This document shows positions 30,388 through 39,382 of a DNA stretch of 64,000 bases, one piece after another. The stretch comes from Paratractidigestivibacter sp963605405 (lineage in GTDB: Bacteria > Actinomycetota > Coriobacteriia > Coriobacteriales > Atopobiaceae), in contig CAVCUP010000004.1 of the NCBI GenBank assembly GCA_963605405.1, positions 79,592-143,591 on the forward strand. The letters are read 5' to 3'. Under the pieces are notes generated by a model. The model made no database searches. It was not told where the DNA came from and saw only the letters and a program-made list of their open reading frames with translations. Position numbers and translations under genes: made by a program. Every line of letters starts with the position of its first letter. The first letter of the stretch is position 1.

Positions 30388-30436
30388 AGAACGTCGATGC
30401 CCAGGCCGCGGTCAGCTCCAGATTTAGACCGGCGCG

Positions 30437-30865
30437 CTACTCTTCGCCGCCGCCGCTCCCGCCGCCGAGCAGCTTGCGCATAACGACCTCGGGGTTCGAG
30501 GTGTCGTAACGCGCAAGTGAGGTGATACGCTCCTGCACACGGTACTCGCGGAGCTCCTCCTCCATGCGACGCACCTTCTCGCGGAGCTGCTCGACCTCGT
30601 CCTGCAGCTCGAGCTCGCGCTCGCGCATGTCGATGATGCGCACGACGCCGGCAAGGTTTATGCCCTCGTCGGTCAGCTTGGAGATGAGGTTCAGCCGGTC
30701 GATATCCGCCTGGCTGTACAGGCGGGTGTTGCCGCGCGAGCGCCCGGGGTTCACCAGGCCCTTCTGTTCATAGACGCGCAGGGTCTGCGGGTGCATGCCC
30801 GTGAGCTCAGCCGCCACGCTGATCATGTAGAGCGGCTTGTTGCGGCCCTCGTCGCTACGCGCCAT
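30437..30865 (-). CDS. hspR: MerR-family heat-shock repressor HspR
   Basis: HspR represses heat-shock operons by binding HAIR inverted repeats and needs DnaK as co-repressor in actinobacteria. The 142-residue protein has the MerR helix-turn-helix (LYMISVAAELTGMHPQTLRV, wing RSRGNTRLYS), a coiled coil at about 80-115, and a Gly-rich tail. The ATG at 30865 lies inside the last codons of dnaJ (11-bp overlap), so it is translationally coupled, the same operon order as in Streptomyces. Predicted targets in this window are the ATCTAA-N11-TTAGAT boxes. Confidence 0.93.
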   Translation of the reverse strand: MARSDEGRNKPLYMISVAAELTGMHPQTLRVYEQKGLVNPGRSRGNTRLYSQADIDRLNLISKLTDEGINLAGVVRIIDMRERELELQDEVEQLREKVRRMEEELREYRVQERITSLARYDTSNPEVVMRKLLGGGSGGGEE

Positions 30866-31790
30866 AGCGCTCGACCTCCTCGCGGTAGTCGCGCTCATCG
30901 GCCGCCTTCAGGGCCTCTATCGCCTCACGCTCCTTCTTGGAGAGCAGCGTCGGCACCTTGACCTGCACCGTCACATAGAGCGCGCCGACCGAGCCCTTGC
31001 GCTTCACGTCAGGCGCACCGAGGTCCTTGAAGCGGAAGGTCTTACCCGCCTGCGTTCCGGCGGGAACCTTGAGACGCACCGTCTTGCCGGAAGGCGTGGG
31101 CACATCGACGGTCGTGCCCAGGGCCGCCTCATACATCGAGAGCGGCAGCTCCATGCGCACGTCCGCGCCGTCGCGCTTAAAGAGCGGGTGCTCGGCCACG
31201 TTCGTGGTGATCACGAGGTCGCCACGGGCGCCGCCGTTGACGCCCGTCTCGCCGCGGCCGCGGTAGCGCAGCTTGCCGCCGTCGATCGCGCCGGCCGGGA
31301 TCTTTACCGTGAGGGTCTGCTCCTCGCCCGTGGACGGCACGCGGTAGGTGACCTTGCGGCTCGCGCCGGAAAACGCCTCCTCGGCCGTGACGTCGATGGA
31401 CATAGTGAGGTCGGAACCCTTACTTGGTCGATTCGAGCGCGCTCCAGCCGCCCCACCGAAGATGGAGGAGAAATCAAACCCGCCGAAACCCGAGGGGTCC
31501 GCGCCCATCCCGCCGAAGATATCCGCCCAGTTGCCGCCGACGTTCGTGCTGTAGCCGCCCGAGCGCCCGGCCCCTGGAATGCCCCCGAACATCAAGAGCT
31601 GATCGTATTCCTTGCGCTTCTGCTTATCGGACAGCGTGGTATACGCCTCGCTGACCTCTTTAAACTTGGCCTCATCGCCACCAGCATCGGGGTGATACTT
31701 TGCCGCCAGCTTACGGAAGGCCTTCTTGATGTCGTCGTCGGTGGCGTCGCGCTTTACGCCGAGGACGTCGTAGTAGTTTCTCTCTGCCAT
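30855..31790 (-). CDS. dnaJ: DnaJ-type co-chaperone lacking the zinc domain
   Basis: A 311-residue J-protein that stimulates DnaK ATPase. The J domain (4-70) has the YHPDAGG motif; a Gly/Phe region with FGGIPGAGRSGG and FGGMGADPSG spans about 75-125; substrate-binding beta domains and dimerisation segment follow. No CxxCxGxG repeats exist between them, so it is a class B (CbpA/DnaJ2-like) protein. It is the only DnaJ of this operon. Third gene of the dnaK operon. Confidence 0.95.
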   Translation of the reverse strand: MAERNYYDVLGVKRDATDDDIKKAFRKLAAKYHPDAGGDEAKFKEVSEAYTTLSDKQKRKEYDQLLMFGGIPGAGRSGGYSTNVGGNWADIFGGMGADPSGFGGFDFSSIFGGAAGARSNRPSKGSDLTMSIDVTAEEAFSGASRKVTYRVPSTGEEQTLTVKIPAGAIDGGKLRYRGRGETGVNGGARGDLVITTNVAEHPLFKRDGADVRMELPLSMYEAALGTTVDVPTPSGKTVRLKVPAGTQAGKTFRFKDLGAPDVKRKGSVGALYVTVQVKVPTLLSKKEREAIEALKAADERDYREEVERYGA

Positions 31791-31852
31791 GGGTGCACGA
31801 GCCCCCTTTCAAAGAATCGCGCCCGAGCATGTGCCCGGGCGCCAAGGAACAA

Positions 31853-32644
31853 TTACTTGTCGGCGCCGTCCTTCTCGGCAGCGTCGCCCTCGGGCTCAGG
31901 CGCAGGCCGCTTAGGACCGCCGAAGGTTACCGTGACCATCGCGGTGCGGATGACCTTGTCGCCCATCTTGTAGCCCTTCTGATACACCTGGGCCACCGTC
32001 TCGTCGTAGGCCTCCTTGTCCTCGACGCGACCGACGGCCTGCTGAGAAAGCGGCTCAAAAGCCTGACCGGCCGGATCGATGGCCTCGACGCCCTCGCGCG
32101 CGAGCACGTCGACCATCTTCGCGTGAACGGCGTCGATACCGTCAACGAACTGCTTGAGCTGCTCGTTGCCATCGGTGGCGCCGGCGTGCTCAATCGCGCG
32201 CTCCATGTCGTCGATGACGGGAAGAAGCGAGCAGACGAGCTTCTCGGCGGCGCGCTCCTTCTCTGCGAGGCGCTCAGCAGCGGTGCGGCGGCGATAGTTT
32301 TCCCAATCCGCCTGCAGGCGCGCCAGGCGCTCGGCGGCCTCGGCGGCCTGCTTCTTTGCCGCGGCAATGGTCTCGTCCACATCAGCGAGCTTCTTCGCGA
32401 GCTCGTCGCGCTCCGCGCGGAGCTTTCCTGCATCGGAGGCGAGCTCGCGCTCGGCAGCCTCCTCGCCGGCGCGGATGGCGGCCTCCACGCGGGCGCGCTC
32501 CTCGGCCTCGGGGTCCAGCTCAACCTCGGGGGCACTATCGGTTGCGGGCGCGGCCTGATCGCCGTTGCCGCCCTGGGCATCGTTTACGGCCTCGGTCTCG
32601 GGGACCTCGACCTTCTCTTCATCTGATTCGATGGGCACTTTCAC
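31853..32644 (-). CDS. grpE: Nucleotide exchange factor GrpE
   Basis: GrpE releases ADP from DnaK. The 263-residue product is longer than the usual 180-210 because of an acidic N-terminal region (about 1-75). A long coiled coil (about 70-135) with RLQADWENYRRRTAAE leads to the beta domain ending in VIRTAMVTVTFG. Start is GTG at 32644, 5 nt after AGGAGG. Short hairpins separate it from dnaK and dnaJ. Confidence 0.95.
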   Translation of the reverse strand: MKVPIESDEEKVEVPETEAVNDAQGGNGDQAAPATDSAPEVELDPEAEERARVEAAIRAGEEAAERELASDAGKLRAERDELAKKLADVDETIAAAKKQAAEAAERLARLQADWENYRRRTAAERLAEKERAAEKLVCSLLPVIDDMERAIEHAGATDGNEQLKQFVDGIDAVHAKMVDVLAREGVEAIDPAGQAFEPLSQQAVGRVEDKEAYDETVAQVYQKGYKMGDKVIRTAMVTVTFGGPKRPAPEPEGDAAEKDGADK

Positions 32645-32672
32645 GTCACCCTCCTTTTACTTACCTAGAAGA

Positions 32673-32696
32673 GAGGCGGCCGGCTGGGGCCGCCTC
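32673..32696 (-). terminator. Intercistronic hairpin between dnaK and grpE
   Basis: A 9-bp stem (32673-32681 with 32688-32696) without U-tract in the 120-bp dnaK-grpE gap. It may set the higher yield of DnaK by attenuation or mRNA protection. Confidence 0.45.
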
Positions 32697-32764
32697 CCGA
32701 ATCAATCGTTTGCTAGCGTGCGCTCGCGCGGGGAGTCGCTTCCCTCGCGACGCTCGTTCGCCGA

Positions 32765-34654
<1,890 letters not shown>

Positions 34655-34762
34655 GATTACGGTCCTTTCTGCTTGCGCGCGGCGGGCCCTTTCGGCCGCG
34701 GCGCGCCCTTTTCTGCGTTGTACGTTTGAGGTTATCCCCTATGCGTTTTGATTCTATACATA

Positions 34763-34785
34763 ATCTAAGTCTCCACACATTAGAT
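34763..34785. promoter_or_regulatory. HAIR-like operator of the dnaK operon
   Basis: ATCTAA (34763-34768) and TTAGAT (34780-34785), 11 bp apart, 109 bp before dnaK. On the coding strand it is followed by TTATGTATAGAAT, containing a likely -10 box (TATAGA), so a bound repressor would block the promoter. Confidence 0.8.
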
Positions 34786-34868
34786 TTTTTGCTGGAGGCA
34801 TTTTAGGGGCGCCGGGCGGCAGGATGAAATGACCGGAAGGCCAGGTGGGGCGGTTGGAAACGTCGGCC

Positions 34869-35417
34869 CTAATCGAGCAGACAGTGCTCAAAGCGGCCGT
34901 CCACATAGAGGCCGTAGCTGTGGGTACCGTCTTTGGGGATGCCCACCGAGCCGGGGTTGAAGACCGTGACGCCCTCGTGGCCCTCGACCTCCTGGAGGAC
35001 CTTCTTGTGGGTGTGGCCGTAAATGAGCGCGGAGCCCACAGTCAGGGCCGGCCAGCTGTCCACGCTATTGTGGATGCCGGGGCCGTAGATGTGGCCGTGC
35101 GTGAAGAAGAGCGTGCGGCCGTCGGCGGCCGGATCGACCAGGATGTTGTGGTCGGCCATGCAGGGGAATCCCAGAACCATCTGGTCGACCTCTGCCTCGC
35201 AGTTGCCGCGCACGGCGATGACCTGGTCGGCAATGCTGTTGAGCATCTCTATGACGCGCTTGGGAGCGTAGTCTGTGGGCAGGTCGTTGCGGGGACCGTG
35301 ATAGAGCATGTCGCCAAGGAGCACGACGCGGTCCGGCTGCTCTGCCTCGATGACGTCCATGAGCTTGCCGCACCAGTCGGCGGCGCCGTGGATATCGGAT
35401 GCGATGACGAGTTTCAT
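34869..35417 (-). CDS. YfcE-like phosphodiesterase
   Basis: A 182-residue calcineurin-like metallophosphoesterase of the YfcE/MJ0936 group. Metal motifs are SDIHG (near 6-10), LLGDMLYHG, RGNCEAEVD, THGH and YGHTHK, followed by NPGSVGIPKD. E. coli YfcE hydrolyses phosphodiesters in vitro; the natural substrate here is unknown. The ATG at 35417 has GGGGAGAA upstream. A second gene of this family is at 54219. Confidence 0.92.
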   Translation of the reverse strand: MKLVIASDIHGAADWCGKLMDVIEAEQPDRVVLLGDMLYHGPRNDLPTDYAPKRVIEMLNSIADQVIAVRGNCEAEVDQMVLGFPCMADHNILVDPAADGRTLFFTHGHIYGPGIHNSVDSWPALTVGSALIYGHTHKKVLQEVEGHEGVTVFNPGSVGIPKDGTHSYGLYVDGRFEHCLLD

Positions 35418-35485
35418 GGGCTTCTCCCCTGGTTCGCGGGTGCTTCTGATGACCCCAATCCTACCGCGAGGGCTTCGGACGGCCA

Positions 35486-35622
35486 AACTCTGAGATTTCG
35501 CACTTTAAAGCCTCGTTGTCCAAGTATCGAGGTCCGAATAAAGATGATTACCAGGGCAAACGCCGCGCTTGGCGAGTCTTCTACTCCGCCTGGCGGATTT
35601 TAAAGTGCGAAAACCCAGAGTT
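35486..35622 (+). repeat. Palindromic element copy D
   Basis: A 137-bp element ending 17 bp before the nuclease-like gene. The ends pair over about 22 bp with two mismatches; the left arm AACTCTGAGATTTCGCACTT is identical to that of copy E. Contains AAGTATC, the centre ACCAGGGCAAACG and TCTACTCC. Both D and E are followed by AAGTCGCG(C/A)CATG, so similarity runs past the right arm. Confidence 0.8.
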
Positions 35623-35639
35623 CCATCTAAAGTCGCGCC

Positions 35640-36791
35640 ATGGACATCAAGATTTGTGACTCAACGGCCTTCCGCTACTGGCGCATCCCGCCCATAGCCC
35701 AGCTTTTGGCAGCCGCGCCGGAAGCCGACGCGCGCTTGGCCAAGGTCCTGACCGCCGACGACCTCGAGGCGCTTTCTGCGCGAGCAATCAGCGCCCGCGA
35801 GAAAGCCAGGCGAGCGCATTGCGGTCACGCCGGGGAGCTTTACCGCACGATAGCCGAGGCCGTCCCCTTGCTAAGTCTTTGCGGGAACGAACCGTTTGAA
35901 GTTTTGGCCCGGGACGGTCGGGCCGTTCGGAGATCGAGCCTCGTGGAGCCACGAGTCTGGAGCGCAGGGGCGCCGGTCGGCGGCACGCGTGAGGCCACGG
36001 GGTTGTTTGACGTCACGTCCCCGGAATTCACCTTACAACAGCTCGCCGCACGGTCGAGCCTCGAGCGAACGCTTCTCCTTGCGAGTGAGCTATGCGGCGA
36101 GTTTTCTGTATTTAGCCCTCCGGCCGAGATCGCACATGTGATCCAGCGGCTCTGCAACTCACGGACCCTGCCCAAAATCGGAGGCTGGGAACCTTGCCTC
36201 GACGGAAGCGGACGGCTCACCAACCTGTGGAAGAGGCCGGCGCTCACAACCCCTAAAGAACTGCAGCGCCTTGCCGAGACGAGCGACTCGCCCCGCGGTC
36301 GCGCGAGGCTCTCCCTCGCTGCCGACCTCGTGGTTCCGGGCGCAGCCTCCCCTTTCGAGGTTCAGGCGGGCCTACTTCTTGGGTTGTCCAGGCGACGCGG
36401 CGGAGCGGGCCTGGGCGGTTTCGAGTTCAACCATAAGGTCTGGCTCACTCCCGACGCCAAATTGCTCGCCAAGCGCGGGAGCTGCTCATGTGACTTGTAC
36501 TGGGACGAAGGGCTGGACGTCGAATGCCACAGCATCACCTGGCACACCGAACGCGACAGCCAGTTGTCGGACTTCACGCGAGAGACGGCGTTGGAGCTCA
36601 TGGGTATTGAGGTGCTGCCCATCACCTACGAGCAGCTGACCTCGCAGCGGCAGTTCAACGCCGTCGTGCGGATCATCGCCTCAAAGCTGGGGCGCAAGCA
36701 GGTAAAGGCGACCGAAGCGTCGCGCACGGCGGAAAACCGCCTGCGCAAGGAGATCCTGGGCGTGGATTGGCTTAGCCTTCCCAATGCGTAA
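35640..36791 (+). CDS. Unknown protein with candidate Vsr/DUF559-like nuclease domain
   Basis: A 383-residue protein starting MDIKICDSTAFRYWRIPP. The first 250 residues match nothing I know. The C-terminal part (about 280-350) has the layout of the Vsr/DUF559 PD-(D/E)xK fold: CDLYWDEGLDVECHS, then H, D..R, and GIEVLPITYEQL. The usual E-V-D-G is E-C-H-S, so catalysis is uncertain. No ribosome binding site precedes the ATG; AAGTCGCGCC does, and the same string follows copy E. Elements D and E bracket the gene. It may be a lineage-specific mobile or defence-type gene; this is inference. Confidence 0.8.
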   Translation: MDIKICDSTAFRYWRIPPIAQLLAAAPEADARLAKVLTADDLEALSARAISAREKARRAHCGHAGELYRTIAEAVPLLSLCGNEPFEVLARDGRAVRRSSLVEPRVWSAGAPVGGTREATGLFDVTSPEFTLQQLAARSSLERTLLLASELCGEFSVFSPPAEIAHVIQRLCNSRTLPKIGGWEPCLDGSGRLTNLWKRPALTTPKELQRLAETSDSPRGRARLSLAADLVVPGAASPFEVQAGLLLGLSRRRGGAGLGGFEFNHKVWLTPDAKLLAKRGSCSCDLYWDEGLDVECHSITWHTERDSQLSDFTRETALELMGIEVLPITYEQLTSQRQFNAVVRIIASKLGRKQVKATEASRTAENRLRKEILGVDWLSLPNA

Positions 36792-36869
36792 AGGCCCACT
36801 GGGCCAATGCGGCTACTCGTTGCCCCCGTTTTGAGTCCCGGCCCGGCGTTCTAGGGGGCGCGCTGAAAC
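36792..36869. other. Short spacer after the nuclease-like gene
   Basis: First part of the 381-bp gap that also holds copy E and the DedA terminator. Nothing else is recognisable; GC-rich strings near 36835-36860 could form a weak hairpin. Confidence 0.3.
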
Positions 36870-37009
36870 AAACTCTGAGATTTCGCACTTTAAAACCGAG
36901 TCGTGAAAGTAGACGGGAAACCGAACCCCTTTGCCAACTGGGCAAACACCGATGCCGACCGATTGGCTACTCGGTGGACCGAATTTTAAAGTGCGAAATC
37001 TCAGAGTTT
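36870..37009 (+). repeat. Palindromic element copy E
   Basis: A 140-bp element with perfect 26-bp ends (36870-36895 with 36984-37009). It has AAGTAG, the centre CCAACTGGGCAAACA, and GGCTACTCGG. Starts 78 bp after the nuclease-like gene stop. Left arm identical to copy D over 25 bp. Confidence 0.85.
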
Positions 37010-37023
37010 ATAAGTCGCGACAT

Positions 37024-37048
37024 GAAAAACGACCCCGGAGGGGCCGTT
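37024..37048 (-). terminator. Terminator of the DedA gene
   Basis: A 9-position stem with one mismatch (37028-37036 with 37040-37048) followed on the minus strand by TTTTT. It lies about 125 bp after the DedA stop, just beyond copy E. Confidence 0.65.
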
Positions 37049-37172
37049 ATTAGTGGGCGGAGCAAGGTTTGCACCGGAAAGCCGGTGTCATGCCGAGGGG
37101 CGAGCCTTTGCGCCGGGTCGCACGGGCCGCATCCTCGGCACCGCAACCCCGTCGCCCGCGGCCTTACGCCTG

Positions 37173-37811
37173 CTATTTGCCGAGCTTGGCCTTGATAAGG
37201 CCAGCGATGGTCGGGATAACGGACACGAGCACGATGCCGACGATCAGCAGCTCAAAGTGCTCCTGCACGAACGGGATCCCGCCAAAGAAGTAGCCGAGCA
37301 AGGTAAAGAGGGTCGACCACGTGATGCCGCCGAGCACGTTGAACAGCACGAAGCTGTGCCACTTCATGCCGCCCATGCCCGCGATGAACGGAACAAACGT
37401 GCGAATGAACGGGAAGAAGCGCCCCAGGAAGATTGCCAGGTGGCCCCACTTATCGAGGAACGCCTCGGACTTGGCCATGCGCTCCGGCGTCATGGCCTTG
37501 ACCTTGCCGGAGTCGATGATCTTTCGCCCAAAGAAATGGCCGATCATGAAGTTGCACTGATCGCCCAGGATAGCCGCAGCCCAAGCCACGCCGAGCAGCG
37601 CGATGATGTTGAAGCCACCGTCGGCCGCGAAGAAGCCCGAGGCAAAGAGCAGCGAGTCACCCGGAAGGAACGGGAAGAACACGACGCCCGTCTCGATAAA
37701 GATGATGAGAAACACGCAGCCGTAGGCCATAAGCGGGCCGGCCGCGATCCAGCCGGCGATGGCGGCGCGCGGGTCCCTGAGCAGCTCTGCGATGAAGTTA
37801 ATAAAGCCCAT
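37173..37811 (-). CDS. DedA family membrane protein
   Basis: A 212-residue DedA/VTT-domain protein with about four to five membrane segments. Typical motifs are FIETGVVFFPFLPGDSLLF, GDQCNFMIGHFFGR and FLGRFFPFIRTFVPFIAGMG, where the conserved Glu and Arg residues sit. Some relatives act as lipid carriers such as undecaprenyl-phosphate flippases; the role here is not fixed by sequence. The ATG follows AAAAAGGAGA. It lies downstream of the SRP RNA gene on the same strand. Confidence 0.93.
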   Translation of the reverse strand: MGFINFIAELLRDPRAAIAGWIAAGPLMAYGCVFLIIFIETGVVFFPFLPGDSLLFASGFFAADGGFNIIALLGVAWAAAILGDQCNFMIGHFFGRKIIDSGKVKAMTPERMAKSEAFLDKWGHLAIFLGRFFPFIRTFVPFIAGMGGMKWHSFVLFNVLGGITWSTLFTLLGYFFGGIPFVQEHFELLIVGIVLVSVIPTIAGLIKAKLGK

Positions 37812-37863
37812 AGTTCGGAAATCTCCTTTTTTGGCCGTCGGTCAAAAAACATCTGGACACAAC

Positions 37864-37893
37864 ACAACCCCGCGACAAACGTCACGGGGTTGT
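37864..37893 (-). terminator. Second hairpin after SRP RNA
   Basis: ACAACCCC (37864-37871) and GGGGTTGT (37886-37893) form an 8-bp stem immediately after the SRP RNA U-tract, possibly a back-up stop. Confidence 0.45.
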
Positions 37894-37894
37894 A

Positions 37895-38005
37895 AAAAAG
37901 CGCGCTCGATGGGAACGGATGCCCGCCAGAGGCCCCTTATGGCTGCTGCCTCCCGGCCCTGACCAGATTCGAGGTGTGGCGTCACCCGCCCCCATCGAAC
38001 GCGCT
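37895..38005 (-). ncRNA. ffs: Signal recognition particle RNA (small, 4.5S type)
   Basis: Read on the minus strand, the ends form a GCGCG(T/C)TCGATGGG stem, and the apex contains TGGTCAGGGCCGGGAGGC followed by AGCAGCCA, the conserved SRP domain that binds Ffh. About 105 nt long, ended by a T-run at 37894-37899. A TACAGT -10 box lies at 38014-38019, 8-10 nt upstream. With Ffh it targets membrane proteins to the Sec translocon. Confidence 0.93.
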
Positions 38006-38055
38006 CGATAGCCTACTGTACCAGACACAGACGCGTCGCCGCGACGCGAGGCTGC

Positions 38056-39381
38056 CTAAACACCGACTGCCTGCAGAACGAACATAACCACCGTGAGAAT
38101 CACGACAGCGACGATGGTGAACCACGTGAGCGCATTCCACGCCTTCGTGTTGCGATTCACGCCCATGACGTGCCGGTCGCTCGCGATGAGCACCATGAAC
38201 ACGAGCAGCACGGGCAGCAGCACGCCGTTGATGACCTGCGCGAGCATCATGATGCCGAAGAGGTCGACATTGGGCAGCACGACCACAATCGCCGAGAAGA
38301 TGATCACGGCGGTGATGATGCCGCGGTAGACAGGGGCCTCCTGCCAGTTGCGGTCGCTGCCGCGCTCCCAGCCGAAGGCCTCGCAGATGGCGCTCGAAGT
38401 AATGCCGGGCAGCACGCACGCGGCAAGGAACGACGCGCCCACGAGGCCCGCGCCGAAGAGCAGCGTCGCGTACTCCCCCACGAGCGGCTGCAGCGCGAGC
38501 GCCGCGTCCTCCGCGCTCGAGACCTCGATGCCAGCCGGGAAGAGCACCGCGCCCGTGGTCAGGATGATGAACCAGCTGATGATGCTCGCCACGATGGAGC
38601 CCGTGACGGTGTCGATGCGCTGGTACGGCAGGTCCTCGGCGTGAGCGTTCTTCTCGACGACGTTGGACTGAGCGAGAAAGATCATCCACGGCGCGATGGT
38701 GGTGCCGATGTTCGCCACGAGGACGGAGAAGTACGTCGGGTCGGTCGAGAAGCGCGGAATCACGGTGGCGTTGAGGGCGTCTCCCCAGTCGGGCCCGACC
38801 ATCACGCCGGCGACCACGTAGGTGACGAAGACGCAGCTGATGGCAAGCAGGATCTTCTCGATGCGGTGGTACGAGCCGCTCATGGTAAGAAGCCAAATGG
38901 CGAGCGCGGCCACGGGCACGCTCACGATGGCCGGTACGCCGAAGAGCGCGAGGCCCGACGCGATGCCGGCGAACTCGGAGAGCGTGACGGTTGTGTTCGA
39001 TATCAAGAGCGCAAGCATCGCCAGCGCCGAGAGACGCACGCCGAACTGCTCGCGGATGAGCGACGCGAAGCCCTTGCCCGTGACGCAGCCCATGCGCGCG
39101 GCGGTCTCCTGCGCGACGATGAGCAGCACGCACATGACCGGCACGGTCCACAGCTGGCCATAGCCAAAGCAGGCGCCGGCGCTCGAGTAGGTGGCCACGC
39201 CGCCGGCGTCGGCGCCCGCGAGCGCCGCGACCATGCCGGGGCCCATCGCCGCGAGCACGCGCTTCGGGTCGAGGCGCCTCTTCGCAGGCGCGGCGGCGTC
39301 GGCGGGACCGGAGGCCGAGGCGAGCGCGCCGCCCTTGCCGGCGCCCCCCACGGTCATCCCGCGCTTCTTATCCGCCGCCAA
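38056..39381 (-). CDS. NRAMP-related (NRMT-like) divalent metal transporter
   Basis: A 441-residue member of the SLC11/NRAMP family with about 11 helices. Helix 1 reads GADAGGVATYS where Mn/Fe transporters have DPGN, and helix 6 reads TTIAPWMIF where they have MPH. Loss of both classical transition-metal motifs is the mark of NRAMP-related magnesium transporters described from Eggerthella lenta and clostridia. Its gene starts (TTG 39381, or ATG 39357) within 1 bp of the mgtE stop, so the pair is an operon and magnesium is the likely substrate. Confidence 0.85.
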   Translation of the reverse strand: MAADKKRGMTVGGAGKGGALASASGPADAAAPAKRRLDPKRVLAAMGPGMVAALAGADAGGVATYSSAGACFGYGQLWTVPVMCVLLIVAQETAARMGCVTGKGFASLIREQFGVRLSALAMLALLISNTTVTLSEFAGIASGLALFGVPAIVSVPVAALAIWLLTMSGSYHRIEKILLAISCVFVTYVVAGVMVGPDWGDALNATVIPRFSTDPTYFSVLVANIGTTIAPWMIFLAQSNVVEKNAHAEDLPYQRIDTVTGSIVASIISWFIILTTGAVLFPAGIEVSSAEDAALALQPLVGEYATLLFGAGLVGASFLAACVLPGITSSAICEAFGWERGSDRNWQEAPVYRGIITAVIIFSAIVVVLPNVDLFGIMMLAQVINGVLLPVLLVFMVLIASDRHVMGVNRNTKAWNALTWFTIVAVVILTVVMFVLQAVGV

Positions 39382-39382
39382 C

